Shown piece after piece: positions 33,559 through 42,467 of a stretch of DNA of 59,029 bases. The notes under the pieces are model-generated. The model worked only from the letters and a program-made list of their open reading frames with translations, was not told where the DNA came from and ran no database searches. Origin of the DNA: Porphyromonas sp. (lineage in GTDB: Bacteria > Bacteroidota > Bacteroidia > Bacteroidales > Porphyromonadaceae); the NCBI GenBank assembly GCA_022772085.1, contig JALFBN010000008.1, positions 1 through 59,029 of the forward strand, written 5' to 3'. Position numbers and translations under genes: made by a program. The first letter of the stretch is position 1; the number at the start of each line of letters is the position of its first letter.

Positions 33559-36018
33559 TTAGCGTACGATTACCTTCACAGCCTGCTGATCCATGAGGAC
33601 AATATACATACCGGGATTCATAGAGATCTTCGTACGTCCCTCTTGACATTGCATGGTATGTATGAGTCTTCCTTGCATATCATACACGCGAAGGTCCGCC
33701 ACCATTGAAGTCTCTATTTCAATGGCTCCATCAAGTCCCCGTACCGAAGAGAGCATCTTCTGAACGAGTTCTGAGGCTGTGAGAAGCTGAACCGCAATCC
33801 TATTGCTCGCCTCAGAGAGATAAGGATAGAAATTTTTCATCCGAAAAGCCGTAAGATCGTAACTATAAGCACCTCCGGCATCGAGATCCTTGAAAAGGAA
33901 TCCGCTCTTTGGAGCAAGCCCCACCTGCTCGAGTTCCTCTATCTTAAAGTTAGTCTTCGGAGCAAACTGAGCAATTTTTACTTCATCGAGGAAGAAAGCA
34001 CTACCATCCCTCGTCATGAAAGTGATGTAATAATTTTTGTCGGGTTTTAGTCCATATTGAGGGTGTTGCAAGGCATCCTTTAGGAAAACCACTTTGCTTT
34101 TATGTAAAGCAGCTTCGCCTTTTGGGAAGCCAAAAGGAATCCCCATTAACGCGGAAGGAGCTTCGGGAGCATCTGTAATCAATACCCAAAGAGTATCTGC
34201 TACCGTATTGTGTACAGCAAATTCGATCTGAAGGCCTTCTGCACTACCGATGGGTAATGCCGGAGTTATAATCTGATTGGAGGTGGGCTGCCATTCCGGT
34301 TTTGCAGTTACCCCGATCATTCCTTTAGCCCACTGTGGGCGAGTTACAATCCAATCCGTATTAGTAAATCCGGCTAAGAGAGTTTCCATTTTTGGAGTCC
34401 ACTCCTTAGGTTGAGCGGGAGCCTCTACAGATCCCTCTGTAATCTTATCAAACTTTTCCTCGAGAAGGGGTAGATATTCGCCATCGGCTTTAGCCAGGTG
34501 TGTTTTGTAGAGACGAACATAGTATTTCTCTGCATTGAGGATCTCCGTCCAATTCGCTCTGAAAGAATTCGAGGAAACTTCCGTTGCCTCCAATGCCACC
34601 GGAGTAACACCGATAATCCCATCAACCCAAACCATTGAAGTTGGCTTTGAGACAAGATCTCCTTGATAGCTCCACACTTGGAAGTAGTGTTCTTTGGTAG
34701 GATCCATATTTTCGACAGTAAAACAGGTGTCTTGTACCCTCTTCTTGTCGATAATTGTGTAAAGTTCCTTTTGCCCGGGATAGGTAATGGAGACGTCATC
34801 GACAATAAAGTCAATGGGATCCGCCTTCTGCAAGAAGTCGAGTTTGATCTGATAGATTTGCTCACCAATCTCATCTTCTGAGAAAGTTAGTTGATAGTTA
34901 TCAGTTGCAAGCATACTATTCGATAGGGCCGCAATACGTTCCCAATGACCATCGGCATGAAGTACTGACATAGAGATCAGGGTGTACTCATCGGATGATG
35001 GTTCCATATTCGAAGTAGGCTTGATCCAAACGGAAACTTTCTTGATAGGCTCAGTTGTCTTAGGAGTTAGAATATAGTCTCCAACGGCATCAAAGTAAAG
35101 AGCTTGCTTCCCGGACTTGTACTCTCCATCGGCTGTTGCAATTTCCTTCGGATTTTTGGGAGCTTGATTTTCCGTTAGGGAGATTGTCCATCCGAGAGGA
35201 TAGTTGGGATTGGAGGTATCGATACGTCCGTTATTTGCTTTGATGCCTTCAAAGTCTTCTGTATCAGTTTTATTCGATACTTTATCCTTATAGTAGCATG
35301 AGAAAAGATAGCCGTCAACGCCTGAAACGGGCTTCCAAGTAGCTTGGAATGACGATGTTGATAGATTTGTTAAACTCGCAACTATCGGTGTTGGCAAGAC
35401 ATTTCGTTTGCGTGTGACCTTGATATCATCAAGAAAAATTTCTCCATTTATTGCTTGGAACTGAATCGTGTGCGTATTTTCAAAACCAGCCTTATCAGTA
35501 GTCCAAGTATAGGTCTCCCATGATGAGGTTAACTCAAAATCTTTCGAGACACTATTCCCTTGTATATTTTCTACCAATACTAATCTTAGAGCCCCCGTAG
35601 CAGCACGTTTACGCGCACGTATTGTCACCGTGATTTCTCCATAGTACTCACCTAAAGGAGATGCAAAAAAGCCCCAGTCGGGAGATCCATAGTAATCATA
35701 CTCCTTAATAAGAGCGCATCCCCCTGCTGCGACAAAATGAGAACCTCTCCAACCGGGTGTTTTAAAATATCCCGATTTTACGGCATAACCATTCGAGGAA
35801 CTCCCTCCCAAATTCTCAGCATCAGGAGCTGCTTCTGAGCCCTTGGAGAAGTTTGAAAAATCTTCCTCAAACATAACAACTGTTGGGATCTCTCCACCTG
35901 ATCGAATTTGCTCTGTTCGTTCTGCCATGGTAGGGCTGAAAGGATGAAAAGATTGAGCCCTCATAGACAAACCCAATCCAACAACCCCCGCAATAAACAA
36001 TAAGTAGTGTCGTTTCAT
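33559..36018 (-). CDS. T9SS cargo protein with Fn3-like and jelly-roll domains
   Basis: Secreted protein of 819 residues, function unknown. Signal peptide to about residue 22 (GLSMRAQ). Residues about 48-205 form a beta jelly-roll of the cleaved-adhesin/carbohydrate-binding type (VMFEEDFSNFSKGS ... FLDDIKVTRKRN). Fn3-like modules follow (PTPIVASLTNLSTSSFQATW near 212; VALEATEVSSNSFRANWTEI near 480), each paired with another DFEGI/EEKFDKI jelly-roll. The end is a type A T9SS sorting domain (VADLRVYDMQGRLIHTMQ ... GMYIVLMDQQAVKVIVR). The layout resembles surface antigens and hemagglutinin-type adhesin domains of Porphyromonas. It has its own promoter at 36058-36050, and a terminator lies between it and the upstream lipoprotein gene. 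Confidence 0.85.
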   Translation of the reverse strand: MKRHYLLFIAGVVGLGLSMRAQSFHPFSPTMAERTEQIRSGGEIPTVVMFEEDFSNFSKGSEAAPDAENLGGSSSNGYAVKSGYFKTPGWRGSHFVAAGGCALIKEYDYYGSPDWGFFASPLGEYYGEITVTIRARKRAATGALRLVLVENIQGNSVSKDFELTSSWETYTWTTDKAGFENTHTIQFQAINGEIFLDDIKVTRKRNVLPTPIVASLTNLSTSSFQATWKPVSGVDGYLFSCYYKDKVSNKTDTEDFEGIKANNGRIDTSNPNYPLGWTISLTENQAPKNPKEIATADGEYKSGKQALYFDAVGDYILTPKTTEPIKKVSVWIKPTSNMEPSSDEYTLISMSVLHADGHWERIAALSNSMLATDNYQLTFSEDEIGEQIYQIKLDFLQKADPIDFIVDDVSITYPGQKELYTIIDKKRVQDTCFTVENMDPTKEHYFQVWSYQGDLVSKPTSMVWVDGIIGVTPVALEATEVSSNSFRANWTEILNAEKYYVRLYKTHLAKADGEYLPLLEEKFDKITEGSVEAPAQPKEWTPKMETLLAGFTNTDWIVTRPQWAKGMIGVTAKPEWQPTSNQIITPALPIGSAEGLQIEFAVHNTVADTLWVLITDAPEAPSALMGIPFGFPKGEAALHKSKVVFLKDALQHPQYGLKPDKNYYITFMTRDGSAFFLDEVKIAQFAPKTNFKIEELEQVGLAPKSGFLFKDLDAGGAYSYDLTAFRMKNFYPYLSEASNRIAVQLLTASELVQKMLSSVRGLDGAIEIETSMVADLRVYDMQGRLIHTMQCQEGRTKISMNPGMYIVLMDQQAVKVIVR

Positions 36019-36049
36019 ATCTTAATATATTATTCAAAACATTTACACG

Positions 36050-36058
36050 CCAAAGATA
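36050..36058 (-). promoter_or_regulatory. -7 box of the 819-residue T9SS cargo gene
   Basis: TATCTTTGG on the minus strand, 32 bp before the ATG at 36018. Confidence 0.5.
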
Positions 36059-36130
36059 ATGAAAAACAAAACACAATAAACCATGAATTAGCGAAGAATA
36101 CTGCCGCTCGTATTGGCGGTTTACTCTAAA

Positions 36131-36175
36131 AGAAAAAGAGAGGAGAAAAAGGCATCAGCCCTCTCTCCTCTCCTT
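36131..36175 (-). terminator. Terminator after the His-rich lipoprotein gene
   Basis: On the minus strand GGAGAGGAGAGAGGGC pairs, with bulges, with GCC...CTCCTCTC around TGAT, followed by TTTTTC. It closes the receptor-lipoprotein-lipoprotein operon. Confidence 0.65.
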
Positions 36176-36204
36176 TAAGACCTAAGTATTACTACTAAGC
36201 AAAA

Positions 36205-37185
36205 TTACATATGATAGTGCTCTGCACCCTCTCCCTCTATAGGAGCATTCCAAGACTCTTCGTAGAGCTCATCCATTTTTTTACGATCAATTCCGAACTC
36301 AGCACAAAGATCCGTGAGGTAAGTATCTTCATCATCATCACCGGGAGATTGTGTGAAGACACGAATAGGGATCGTTAGTTCAAAGGCAGTCAATGCCGTG
36401 AAAGCATTATCCCATGCCAAAGCAGGGCGGTAGGCTCCATTATGCTTTTTGTCTGCAGGTGTTGCAAAGCGCACCATGCGGAGATGGAGGTCATAGGTTA
36501 GGTATCTTTCTTTAATCCCTATAAATGACTGTTCGGTAGCGGAATTGTGAAAATACCCTTTGAGACCTACACATTTACCCGAGAGTGTCACCTTGGGAGC
36601 TCCTGAGTGATGGTGACCATACATTCCGTCTTCGGGATTGGTATCTCGATAGACAAAAGGCGCACCAACCTCACCAAAAGTAGTTGTAACAGGCTCCCCT
36701 GCCGTTTTACTTCCGGGAGTGTACTTACGGAAGTTGTCCGCTGTGATGAAGAGCTGAAAGAGATCTTCCGCACCATTTTTTACAAAGTTATTGTTGATGC
36801 GTTCACCCTTTTTGTTGAGACAAACCATCTCTACAGACCAAATGATGTGAGACTTCCAACGCACAGGATTGTTGCCTTCGGCAATGCTGTAAGTCTTGCC
36901 ATCGGCATTGAGCTTGAAACTCACCTTCTGAACACCCTTATCGGGAAATTCAATATTACTGAACGAAGGATTGCCATGGAAGCTGGTGCCATGGAGGTGA
37001 CCTGCGTGCATTTCAATTGAGATCGTTGCAGGCATTTCGATCTTTTCCTCCGGAGGTGTTGGAATGTCGGGATTAACCGGATTAACCGGTTTGACAGGGA
37101 CTTTAGGTTGGTCTTTTTGACAACTCGATAACCCAAGCGTAAGTGCTGCAATAAAGGAACATGCAGCCAAAATTGTTTGTTTCAT
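36205..37185 (-). CDS. Histidine-rich lipoprotein, probable metal binding
   Basis: Lipoprotein of 326 residues, lipobox LSSC (C22), followed by a Pro-rich linker. Histidines cluster at H60, H63, H65 and H70 (HAGHLHGTSFH), at H191-H193 (YGHHHSG) and at the very C-terminus (AEHYHM). No catalytic motif or named family is recognised. The middle and end (GERINNNFVKNGAEDLFQLF; LKGYFHNSATEQ; FELTIPIRV) align with the lipoprotein encoded 27 bp upstream, so the two are paralogues and this one has gained the His segments. As part of an operon with a TonB-dependent receptor it probably captures a metal ion or metal complex at the cell surface (zinc, copper, nickel or cobalt); this is inference. Confidence 0.75.
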   Translation of the reverse strand: MKQTILAACSFIAALTLGLSSCQKDQPKVPVKPVNPVNPDIPTPPEEKIEMPATISIEMHAGHLHGTSFHGNPSFSNIEFPDKGVQKVSFKLNADGKTYSIAEGNNPVRWKSHIIWSVEMVCLNKKGERINNNFVKNGAEDLFQLFITADNFRKYTPGSKTAGEPVTTTFGEVGAPFVYRDTNPEDGMYGHHHSGAPKVTLSGKCVGLKGYFHNSATEQSFIGIKERYLTYDLHLRMVRFATPADKKHNGAYRPALAWDNAFTALTAFELTIPIRVFTQSPGDDDEDTYLTDLCAEFGIDRKKMDELYEESWNAPIEGEGAEHYHM

Positions 37186-37212
37186 TGCTAAAAGGAATAT
37201 TTTGGTTTACTA

Positions 37213-37893
37213 CTATTTCAATGTTACAGGAATATACAACTCCAAATCGCGCGTACCCATGGTACGACTTGGCTTGTCAAAAGGATAAAAGGTATTCTCC
37301 TTACGATTGATTTTGGTGGCAGGGGGCAATACGTGTACCAGAATTATATTCAAAAAGAACTGATCGGGCGTAGCACTATCGAGTACCTGAAAAGCTCCAT
37401 CAAAACCGATGGGATTACGTTTTCCCTCCAACATCAAGGTTTCGGCATACTTATAAACTATATTACTTTCAATTGTGCGGTAGACCTTTTTATTATCCTC
37501 TTTGAGAACCTTGGAGATGAGAAAGAATTGATGTAGGAGAGCCTGCTCCGGGGTTACGTACTGATCATTGATGCTTTCGCCGGCAAAATTTTTGAGAACG
37601 ACTTGCAGATGATACCATGTACCTCGCTTGAGTGCAATGGGTTCATGATTGGGCTTTTCGTTGGAGAAGGTCCATGTGAAGGACTCTCCCTTATCGATAA
37701 TCTTATCGACAAACATACCGCCGGTACCCTCTACTTGGCAAGGTGTAAAGATAAAATCCGTGCTGTAAGGCATGTCATGTCCACGCTCCTCCGCCTGATT
37801 GATAGGCTTTTCGGGGGTGATTTTTTTGCACGCTCCGAGCATCGTAAGCACGATGAGCAGTGCAAGACCGGTACATAATTGTAGCTTCTTCAT
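37213..37893 (-). CDS. Lipoprotein related to its His-rich neighbour
   Basis: Lipoprotein of 226 residues, lipobox MLGAC near residue 22. The ATG at 37893 is used; the frame reaches a TTG at 37929 that overlaps the receptor gene. It shares with the next gene the blocks GESINDQYVTPEQALLHQFF, IGFDGAFQVLDSATPDQFF and a closing DLELYIPVTL, in the same order and near the same spacing. No known domain name can be given with certainty. It sits 32 bp after the receptor gene and 27 bp before the His-rich gene, so it should be cotranscribed and act with both on the cell surface. Confidence 0.75.
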   Translation of the reverse strand: MKKLQLCTGLALLIVLTMLGACKKITPEKPINQAEERGHDMPYSTDFIFTPCQVEGTGGMFVDKIIDKGESFTWTFSNEKPNHEPIALKRGTWYHLQVVLKNFAGESINDQYVTPEQALLHQFFLISKVLKEDNKKVYRTIESNIVYKYAETLMLEGKRNPIGFDGAFQVLDSATPDQFFLNIILVHVLPPATKINRKENTFYPFDKPSRTMGTRDLELYIPVTLK

Positions 37894-37925
37894 TTCTTTG
37901 TTGTTTCTATTTTTTGTGTTACTAA

Positions 37926-40271
37926 TCAAAAGTAGTAGCCCACGAGGAGTTGTACATCTCTCCCCTTTTCATGGGCAAAGTATCGGAAGCGATTGGTGTA
38001 CTCCTTGTAGAGGTGATTCAGTAGATTGGTCGATCGCAACGTGACCTCCAACGATTCGCCTTGGCGAAAGGTGTGTTTGTACGAAAGTGAAGCACCCAAC
38101 AGATGATATGCCTTGGGCGTCTCGGGCAAAAAATCAATCTCGGGGGAGAAGCGTTTTTGCTGTGTGACATACAACCAATTGACCCCGACAGAGAAGCAGT
38201 TCGCACCCTCCCCCTCATGGCTCTGCCACTCCAGCGACTGGCGATAACGATCTGATGGAATGTAGGGGAAGTAGCCCCCTGTCTTACGATCGACTGCACG
38301 GATCCATTGCCCCTCTAGCGAATAGCGCCACCCCTTGAGGGGACGCCACTGCATCTGCAAGTCACCGCCCCAAAAGCGAGCATCAGCCTGCTGATAGCGA
38401 AATACAGGGAAGACCCCGGCGACCAACTCCTTAACCGCAATCCCTCCCGTTGAGGGATCGTGTTGCGGACAGGCATAGATATAATTTCCAATAGTTTGTA
38501 CGAAGGCAGTAGCCGTAACCTGAATCCAAGAATTGGCATAACGTATTTCATTATTCCACTTCCATGAGGCTTCGGGTCGTAGCGAGGCATCACCCTCTTC
38601 ATAGGCGGCTGCCCCGTGGTGTAATCCGTTGCTATAAAGTTCATTGACATCGGGAGCACGCCAAGCCAAACCAAGATTGGACGAAATGGAAACACCCTGC
38701 CAGGGGCGAAGCATCCCCGAGAGAGAAAAAGAGGGACTATTGTAATGCTGCTCTCCACCATACTCTTTTCCTGAGAAGTCATATCCCAACGCATTGAGAT
38801 ATTTATAGTCATAACGACCTCCAAAAGCTACCTCAGCCGACCGCGCAACCCACTTGGCAATGCCATAGAATCCCGACGTAAAAGAGGCATAATTGGGAAT
38901 CAACGGCACGGTGCCCGTATTGGTAGTTTTATTTTGTTGCAACAGAGAACTTGACCCTACAATGAACTGAAATGGATTCTTTTTGCATGATTCCCACGTC
39001 ACCTGTGCTCCATGACTTGCAAGGAGCAGCCCCAAAGCAGGCTTATCAGCATATTTGCCGACACGGATTTCGTACTCCCGACGATCATCGTTTTGGAAAT
39101 CATATTGCAACTTCCAGAGGCTTCCCCCCACTCCCCTATACTCACCTCTCAGGCGTACCAAAGCGTGTTTTACCTCCTGCCGAGGGGCGGCAATTGCATA
39201 TCCTCGAGGGGCAAAATCTTGCGGTTCTCCCAATTCAAAGCGGTCTAAAAGATCTTCGAGTGTACCGATATGCGAACCGGTAAAAACACCTAAAGTCGCA
39301 TCATAATAACTCACAAAAAGACTCGATGCAAAGCGAGGGCGGTCAATCCCAATCACTCCCGTAAAGCTTCCCTCTCGAGTACCCGTATTATTCAGTACAT
39401 ATTTGGCAGTGGAGTAATCTCCCGACAAGCCATAAGAGGCTTGAGTACGCCAGCGAATACTCGGCATTGCAGAGATACTACCCGAGAGATCACCATCAAC
39501 CCCCATACCCAAGTCGTTGGATGTGGCTTGCAGCTGCAGGTGCCCTTTGACCTGCTCTGCCTCCAAGGGGAGGGTTGCCGTCTCCAAAAGAATTACACCT
39601 CCAATAGCTCCGGCTCCGTAACGGATGGACTCTGCTCCCTTAATGACCTCCAGACTCGTAGCACTAGAGACATCGATCTCGGGTGCATGATCACTGCCCC
39701 ACTGCTGCCCCTCTTGCCGTACTCCATTATTGATCAAGAGGATACGACTGCTGTGCATTCCTTGGATTACGGGCTTCATAATGGTAGCACCACTGCTGAT
39801 GCTACTCATCCCGGGCACCTCTTGAAGCACTTGAGCCAGTGAACTTTTGACCTCTCGACGGAGGGCATTCTCACCTAATCGTACAGCAATAGTCGTCGCA
39901 TCACTCTTGGGTTTATCGCCCACGACAAGCACCTCTCCTAAACTTTTAGGCACAAGATGTAGACATAATACTCGATCTTGTGGGGTAACCGTACACGTAC
40001 AATCGTTGTACCCTACCATGCGGATCTGCAATTCGCCCTTACGTTTAGGAGCGGACAGGATGGCTTTTCCCTCTGAGTTAGAGAGTACCCTTTCCCCGGC
40101 CCATTCGACCCGAGCCCCGGGAATCGGTTCTTCAGTACCCTCCTCCAAAATCGTGACGATAAGCTTAGGGCTCACCCCTTGAGCTTTTGAAACTATAGGG
40201 ACGGAAAAACCGAATATAATCAGTACAAGGAAAAGGGGAAAGAGATGGTTATTGCGTTTTATTGTGTGCAT
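37926..40271 (-). CDS. TonB-dependent outer-membrane receptor, possible metal transporter
   Basis: Receptor of 781 residues. Signal peptide to about residue 30, a carboxypeptidase-regulatory-like domain at 36-110 (ILEEGTEEPIPGARVEWAG), a plug at about 125-240 and a barrel ending QLLVGYYF. In the plug, VRQEGQQWGSDHAPEID at about 184-200 holds an SDHA stretch that recalls the PDHA motif of ZnuD-type zinc receptors. Together with the His-rich lipoprotein downstream this suggests a metal ion or metal complex as substrate (inference). Heme cannot be excluded. First gene of a three-gene operon; promoter at 40368-40360 with a palindromic operator candidate just upstream. Confidence 0.85.
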   Translation of the reverse strand: MHTIKRNNHLFPLFLVLIIFGFSVPIVSKAQGVSPKLIVTILEEGTEEPIPGARVEWAGERVLSNSEGKAILSAPKRKGELQIRMVGYNDCTCTVTPQDRVLCLHLVPKSLGEVLVVGDKPKSDATTIAVRLGENALRREVKSSLAQVLQEVPGMSSISSGATIMKPVIQGMHSSRILLINNGVRQEGQQWGSDHAPEIDVSSATSLEVIKGAESIRYGAGAIGGVILLETATLPLEAEQVKGHLQLQATSNDLGMGVDGDLSGSISAMPSIRWRTQASYGLSGDYSTAKYVLNNTGTREGSFTGVIGIDRPRFASSLFVSYYDATLGVFTGSHIGTLEDLLDRFELGEPQDFAPRGYAIAAPRQEVKHALVRLRGEYRGVGGSLWKLQYDFQNDDRREYEIRVGKYADKPALGLLLASHGAQVTWESCKKNPFQFIVGSSSLLQQNKTTNTGTVPLIPNYASFTSGFYGIAKWVARSAEVAFGGRYDYKYLNALGYDFSGKEYGGEQHYNSPSFSLSGMLRPWQGVSISSNLGLAWRAPDVNELYSNGLHHGAAAYEEGDASLRPEASWKWNNEIRYANSWIQVTATAFVQTIGNYIYACPQHDPSTGGIAVKELVAGVFPVFRYQQADARFWGGDLQMQWRPLKGWRYSLEGQWIRAVDRKTGGYFPYIPSDRYRQSLEWQSHEGEGANCFSVGVNWLYVTQQKRFSPEIDFLPETPKAYHLLGASLSYKHTFRQGESLEVTLRSTNLLNHLYKEYTNRFRYFAHEKGRDVQLLVGYYF

Positions 40272-40359
40272 AAGCGAGAAGTGGCATCTCCGATGCTAAA
40301 AATCAATCTATCGAACTAGTTATCAATTATATTACGTAGCTATCTAATTCAAACTAAGT

Positions 40360-40368
40360 ACAAAGATA
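40360..40368 (-). promoter_or_regulatory. -7 box of the receptor-lipoprotein operon
   Basis: TATCTTTGT on the minus strand, 88 bp before the ATG at 40271. No TTTG at normal -33 spacing; a palindrome occupies that place. Confidence 0.55.
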
Positions 40369-40380
40369 AGTCTTTATTTT

Positions 40381-40408
40381 GGACTAAGTCCTATTTGAGA
40401 CAAAGTCC
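40381..40408. promoter_or_regulatory. Palindromic operator candidate
   Basis: GGACTAAGTCC at 40381-40391 is a near-perfect palindrome. A second half-site, AAAGTCC, follows at 40402-40408, so AGGACTT occurs twice in the same direction on the minus strand. The site lies 12 bp upstream of the -7 box, where the -33 element should be, suitable for a regulator that replaces or blocks it. Confidence 0.4.
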
Positions 40409-40535
40409 TGTAAAAATAAATCTGCTTACTTTAAGATCAGGGGTAGACGTAGCCCCTCCGAAAAGATCTGAACCAACCGCCATTCGATCCTCTGCAAACA
40501 AACTCTATCTCTTTTGCCCAAAAGCAATCAAACTG

Positions 40536-40585
40536 CTGGGCTACACTTTTTTTGCTCGAGAGCTGTAATTTTTGAACTCCAGGCC
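40536..40585 (+). repeat. Partial copy of a dispersed intergenic sequence
   Basis: CTGGGCTACACTTTTTTTG and, 20 bp on, AACTCCAGGCC resemble parts of the elements near 12.7 kb and 48.5 kb. The surrounding 444-bp region between the receptor operon and the acyl-CoA dehydrogenase gene holds no gene, only the promoter, the operator candidate and a terminator. Confidence 0.35.
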
Positions 40586-40636
40586 TCTACTTTTAGACCT
40601 CTTTCAGGTCCCTCTTCTCTCGTTCGGTACAGATAC

Positions 40637-40676
40637 AAAAAAGAGGGTATGCTCCCGTTACGGAACACTCCCTCTT
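40637..40676 (-). terminator. Terminator of the pdxH-acyl-CoA dehydrogenase operon
   Basis: On the minus strand AAGAGGG pairs with CCCTCTT, with an inner TTCCGT/ACGGGA pairing, followed by TTTT. A smaller hairpin (CCTCTC/GAGAGG) lies between it and the gene. Confidence 0.7.
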
Positions 40677-40715
40677 GAGACTCAAAGTAGGCCTCTCTGT
40701 AGAGAGGTCTATTTA

Positions 40716-42443
40716 TTATGCTTCAGCCGTCATTGTATTGCGGTAATCAGCAAGTTCTTCTACGGCAAAGTTACGTACAAATCGCTCAATCTTATCTTGC
40801 TCAGCCAGGGCGTAACGATGATACACACGAGCACTCTTGGCGAAGAGTTCGGGCTCGTCATTAGCAGCAAGGAGCAACAAATGCCCAAAGAGTGCGTGCG
40901 AAGTCATCTCCACAAGCCTACGAGCGTGGAAGTCAAGGAGTTCAGAATCTTTTTGATCCACCACGAACTGTGTGAGTTGGTGCGCGCGTTCATTCATTTC
41001 GGCAAGACTCGCCTTCATTGCTTGCCACTCGGATTTCACCTCCGTTGCCTGATACTCTTGCATACGCTCGTAGTAAGTTCCCGTCGTGACGTGGCGGATG
41101 GCAGCAACCACCTGCAACTGTGTTGTACCTTCGTAGATATTGGTAATACGGACATCACGATAGAGACGCTCACACGTATAATCCTTCATATACCCGCTAC
41201 CGCCGTGAATCTGTACACAATCGTACACATTCTGATTGGCAAACTCGGTGCTAAGCCCCTTACCGATAGGTGTAAAGGCGTCCGCAAGACGAGTATAGTA
41301 TTTGAGTTCTTTGCGCTCCTCGGGTGTGAGTTTACGCTCTCGCTGGATATCTTCGAGCGTCTTATACATATCTACGAAGCGGCAAGTTTCGTAGAGGTGA
41401 GCACGAGAAGCATCGGTTTTTGCTCGCATGATGGAAAGCATTTCATACACAGCAGGGAAGTTATCGATGGTTTTACCAAATTGCTTGCGCTCGATGGCAT
41501 ACGCATACGCCTCCTGATAAGCAGCTTCGCTCAGGCCGACAGCTTGTGACATAATGCCCAAACGTGCACCATTCATCAGAGCCATAATGTACTTAATAAG
41601 CCCCAAACGACGCTCACCACAAAGCTCTGCTTTGGCGTTGGAGAAGACCAACTCACAAGTGGGAACACCCTTGATACCCATCTTGTGCTCAATGCGACGC
41701 ACCGTTACCCCGGGGTTATTCTTGGCATCGAAGATGAACATGGAAAGCCCACGACCATCACGCGTACCCTCTTCGCTACGAGCTAGTACAAGGTGAATAT
41801 GAGAGTCTCCATTGGTGATGAATCGCTTCACTCCATTAAGATACCAAGCCCCATCGGCTTCGTTGTAGGTAGCCTTAAGCATAACAGCCTGCAGGTCGCT
41901 ACCGGCATCGGGTTCAGTGAGATCCATAGACATAGTCTCCCCGGCAGAGATACGGGGGAGGAAACGAGCCCTTTGATCATCGCTACCAAATTCGTACAAC
42001 GTGGTAGCGCAATCTTGCAAGCCCCAGAGGTTTTCAAATCCGGCATCACTGCGCGAAACGATATCGGCTGCCATGATATAAGGGGTGATGGGGAAGTTGA
42101 GTCCATCATAACGACGAGGGAGTGCAATCCCCATAAGCCCGGCCTGACGCACAGCATCAAGATTGGCCTGCGTGTAAGGATCGTAAACGGCACGACCATC
42201 CACAAGAGAGGGCCCCGTTTGATCTACATTTTGGGCATTGGGAGCAATCACTTCTCCACAAAGCTCTCCCACGATGTGAAGCACCTGCTCGTAACTATCG
42301 AGGGCATCTTCATAATTCTGAGGAGCGTAATCATACTTATCTTTGTCCGCAAAGTCCCGCTCACGAAGAGCTACAATGCGCTGCATCAATGGGTGGTGCA
42401 GGTGGTATTTTAGTTGGGGGGTATCCGTATAGAAATTAGCCAT
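40716..42443 (-). CDS. Acyl-CoA dehydrogenase
   Basis: FAD enzyme of 575 residues that oxidises acyl-CoA, or reduces enoyl-CoA in the fermentative direction, with ETF as electron partner. Typical blocks are SMDLTEPDAGSDLQAVMLKA (FAD and substrate binding), YLNGVKRFITNGDSHIHLVLARS, GIKGVPTCELVFSNAKAEL, and the catalytic-base region ITNIYEGTTQLQV with its glutamate. It is longer than the usual 380 residues, having an extra C-terminal helical domain after about residue 440, as in the long dehydrogenases with the Acyl-CoA_dh_C extension. It is encoded 24 bp after etfA and is probably the last gene of the operon. In Porphyromonas such a set is thought to serve butyrate formation or amino-acid fermentation. 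Confidence 0.9.
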   Translation of the reverse strand: MANFYTDTPQLKYHLHHPLMQRIVALRERDFADKDKYDYAPQNYEDALDSYEQVLHIVGELCGEVIAPNAQNVDQTGPSLVDGRAVYDPYTQANLDAVRQAGLMGIALPRRYDGLNFPITPYIMAADIVSRSDAGFENLWGLQDCATTLYEFGSDDQRARFLPRISAGETMSMDLTEPDAGSDLQAVMLKATYNEADGAWYLNGVKRFITNGDSHIHLVLARSEEGTRDGRGLSMFIFDAKNNPGVTVRRIEHKMGIKGVPTCELVFSNAKAELCGERRLGLIKYIMALMNGARLGIMSQAVGLSEAAYQEAYAYAIERKQFGKTIDNFPAVYEMLSIMRAKTDASRAHLYETCRFVDMYKTLEDIQRERKLTPEERKELKYYTRLADAFTPIGKGLSTEFANQNVYDCVQIHGGSGYMKDYTCERLYRDVRITNIYEGTTQLQVVAAIRHVTTGTYYERMQEYQATEVKSEWQAMKASLAEMNERAHQLTQFVVDQKDSELLDFHARRLVEMTSHALFGHLLLLAANDEPELFAKSARVYHRYALAEQDKIERFVRNFAVEELADYRNTMTAEA

Positions 42444-42467
42444 AATCTTACTTATCTAGTGCGGTGC

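Noticed and set aside
40572-41549. Plus-strand open frame of 325 codons
   Set aside because: It runs antisense to the acyl-CoA dehydrogenase gene and has no recognisable domain; the minus strand has all family motifs.
41793-42413. Plus-strand open frame of 206 codons
   Set aside because: Antisense shadow of the acyl-CoA dehydrogenase N-terminal part.
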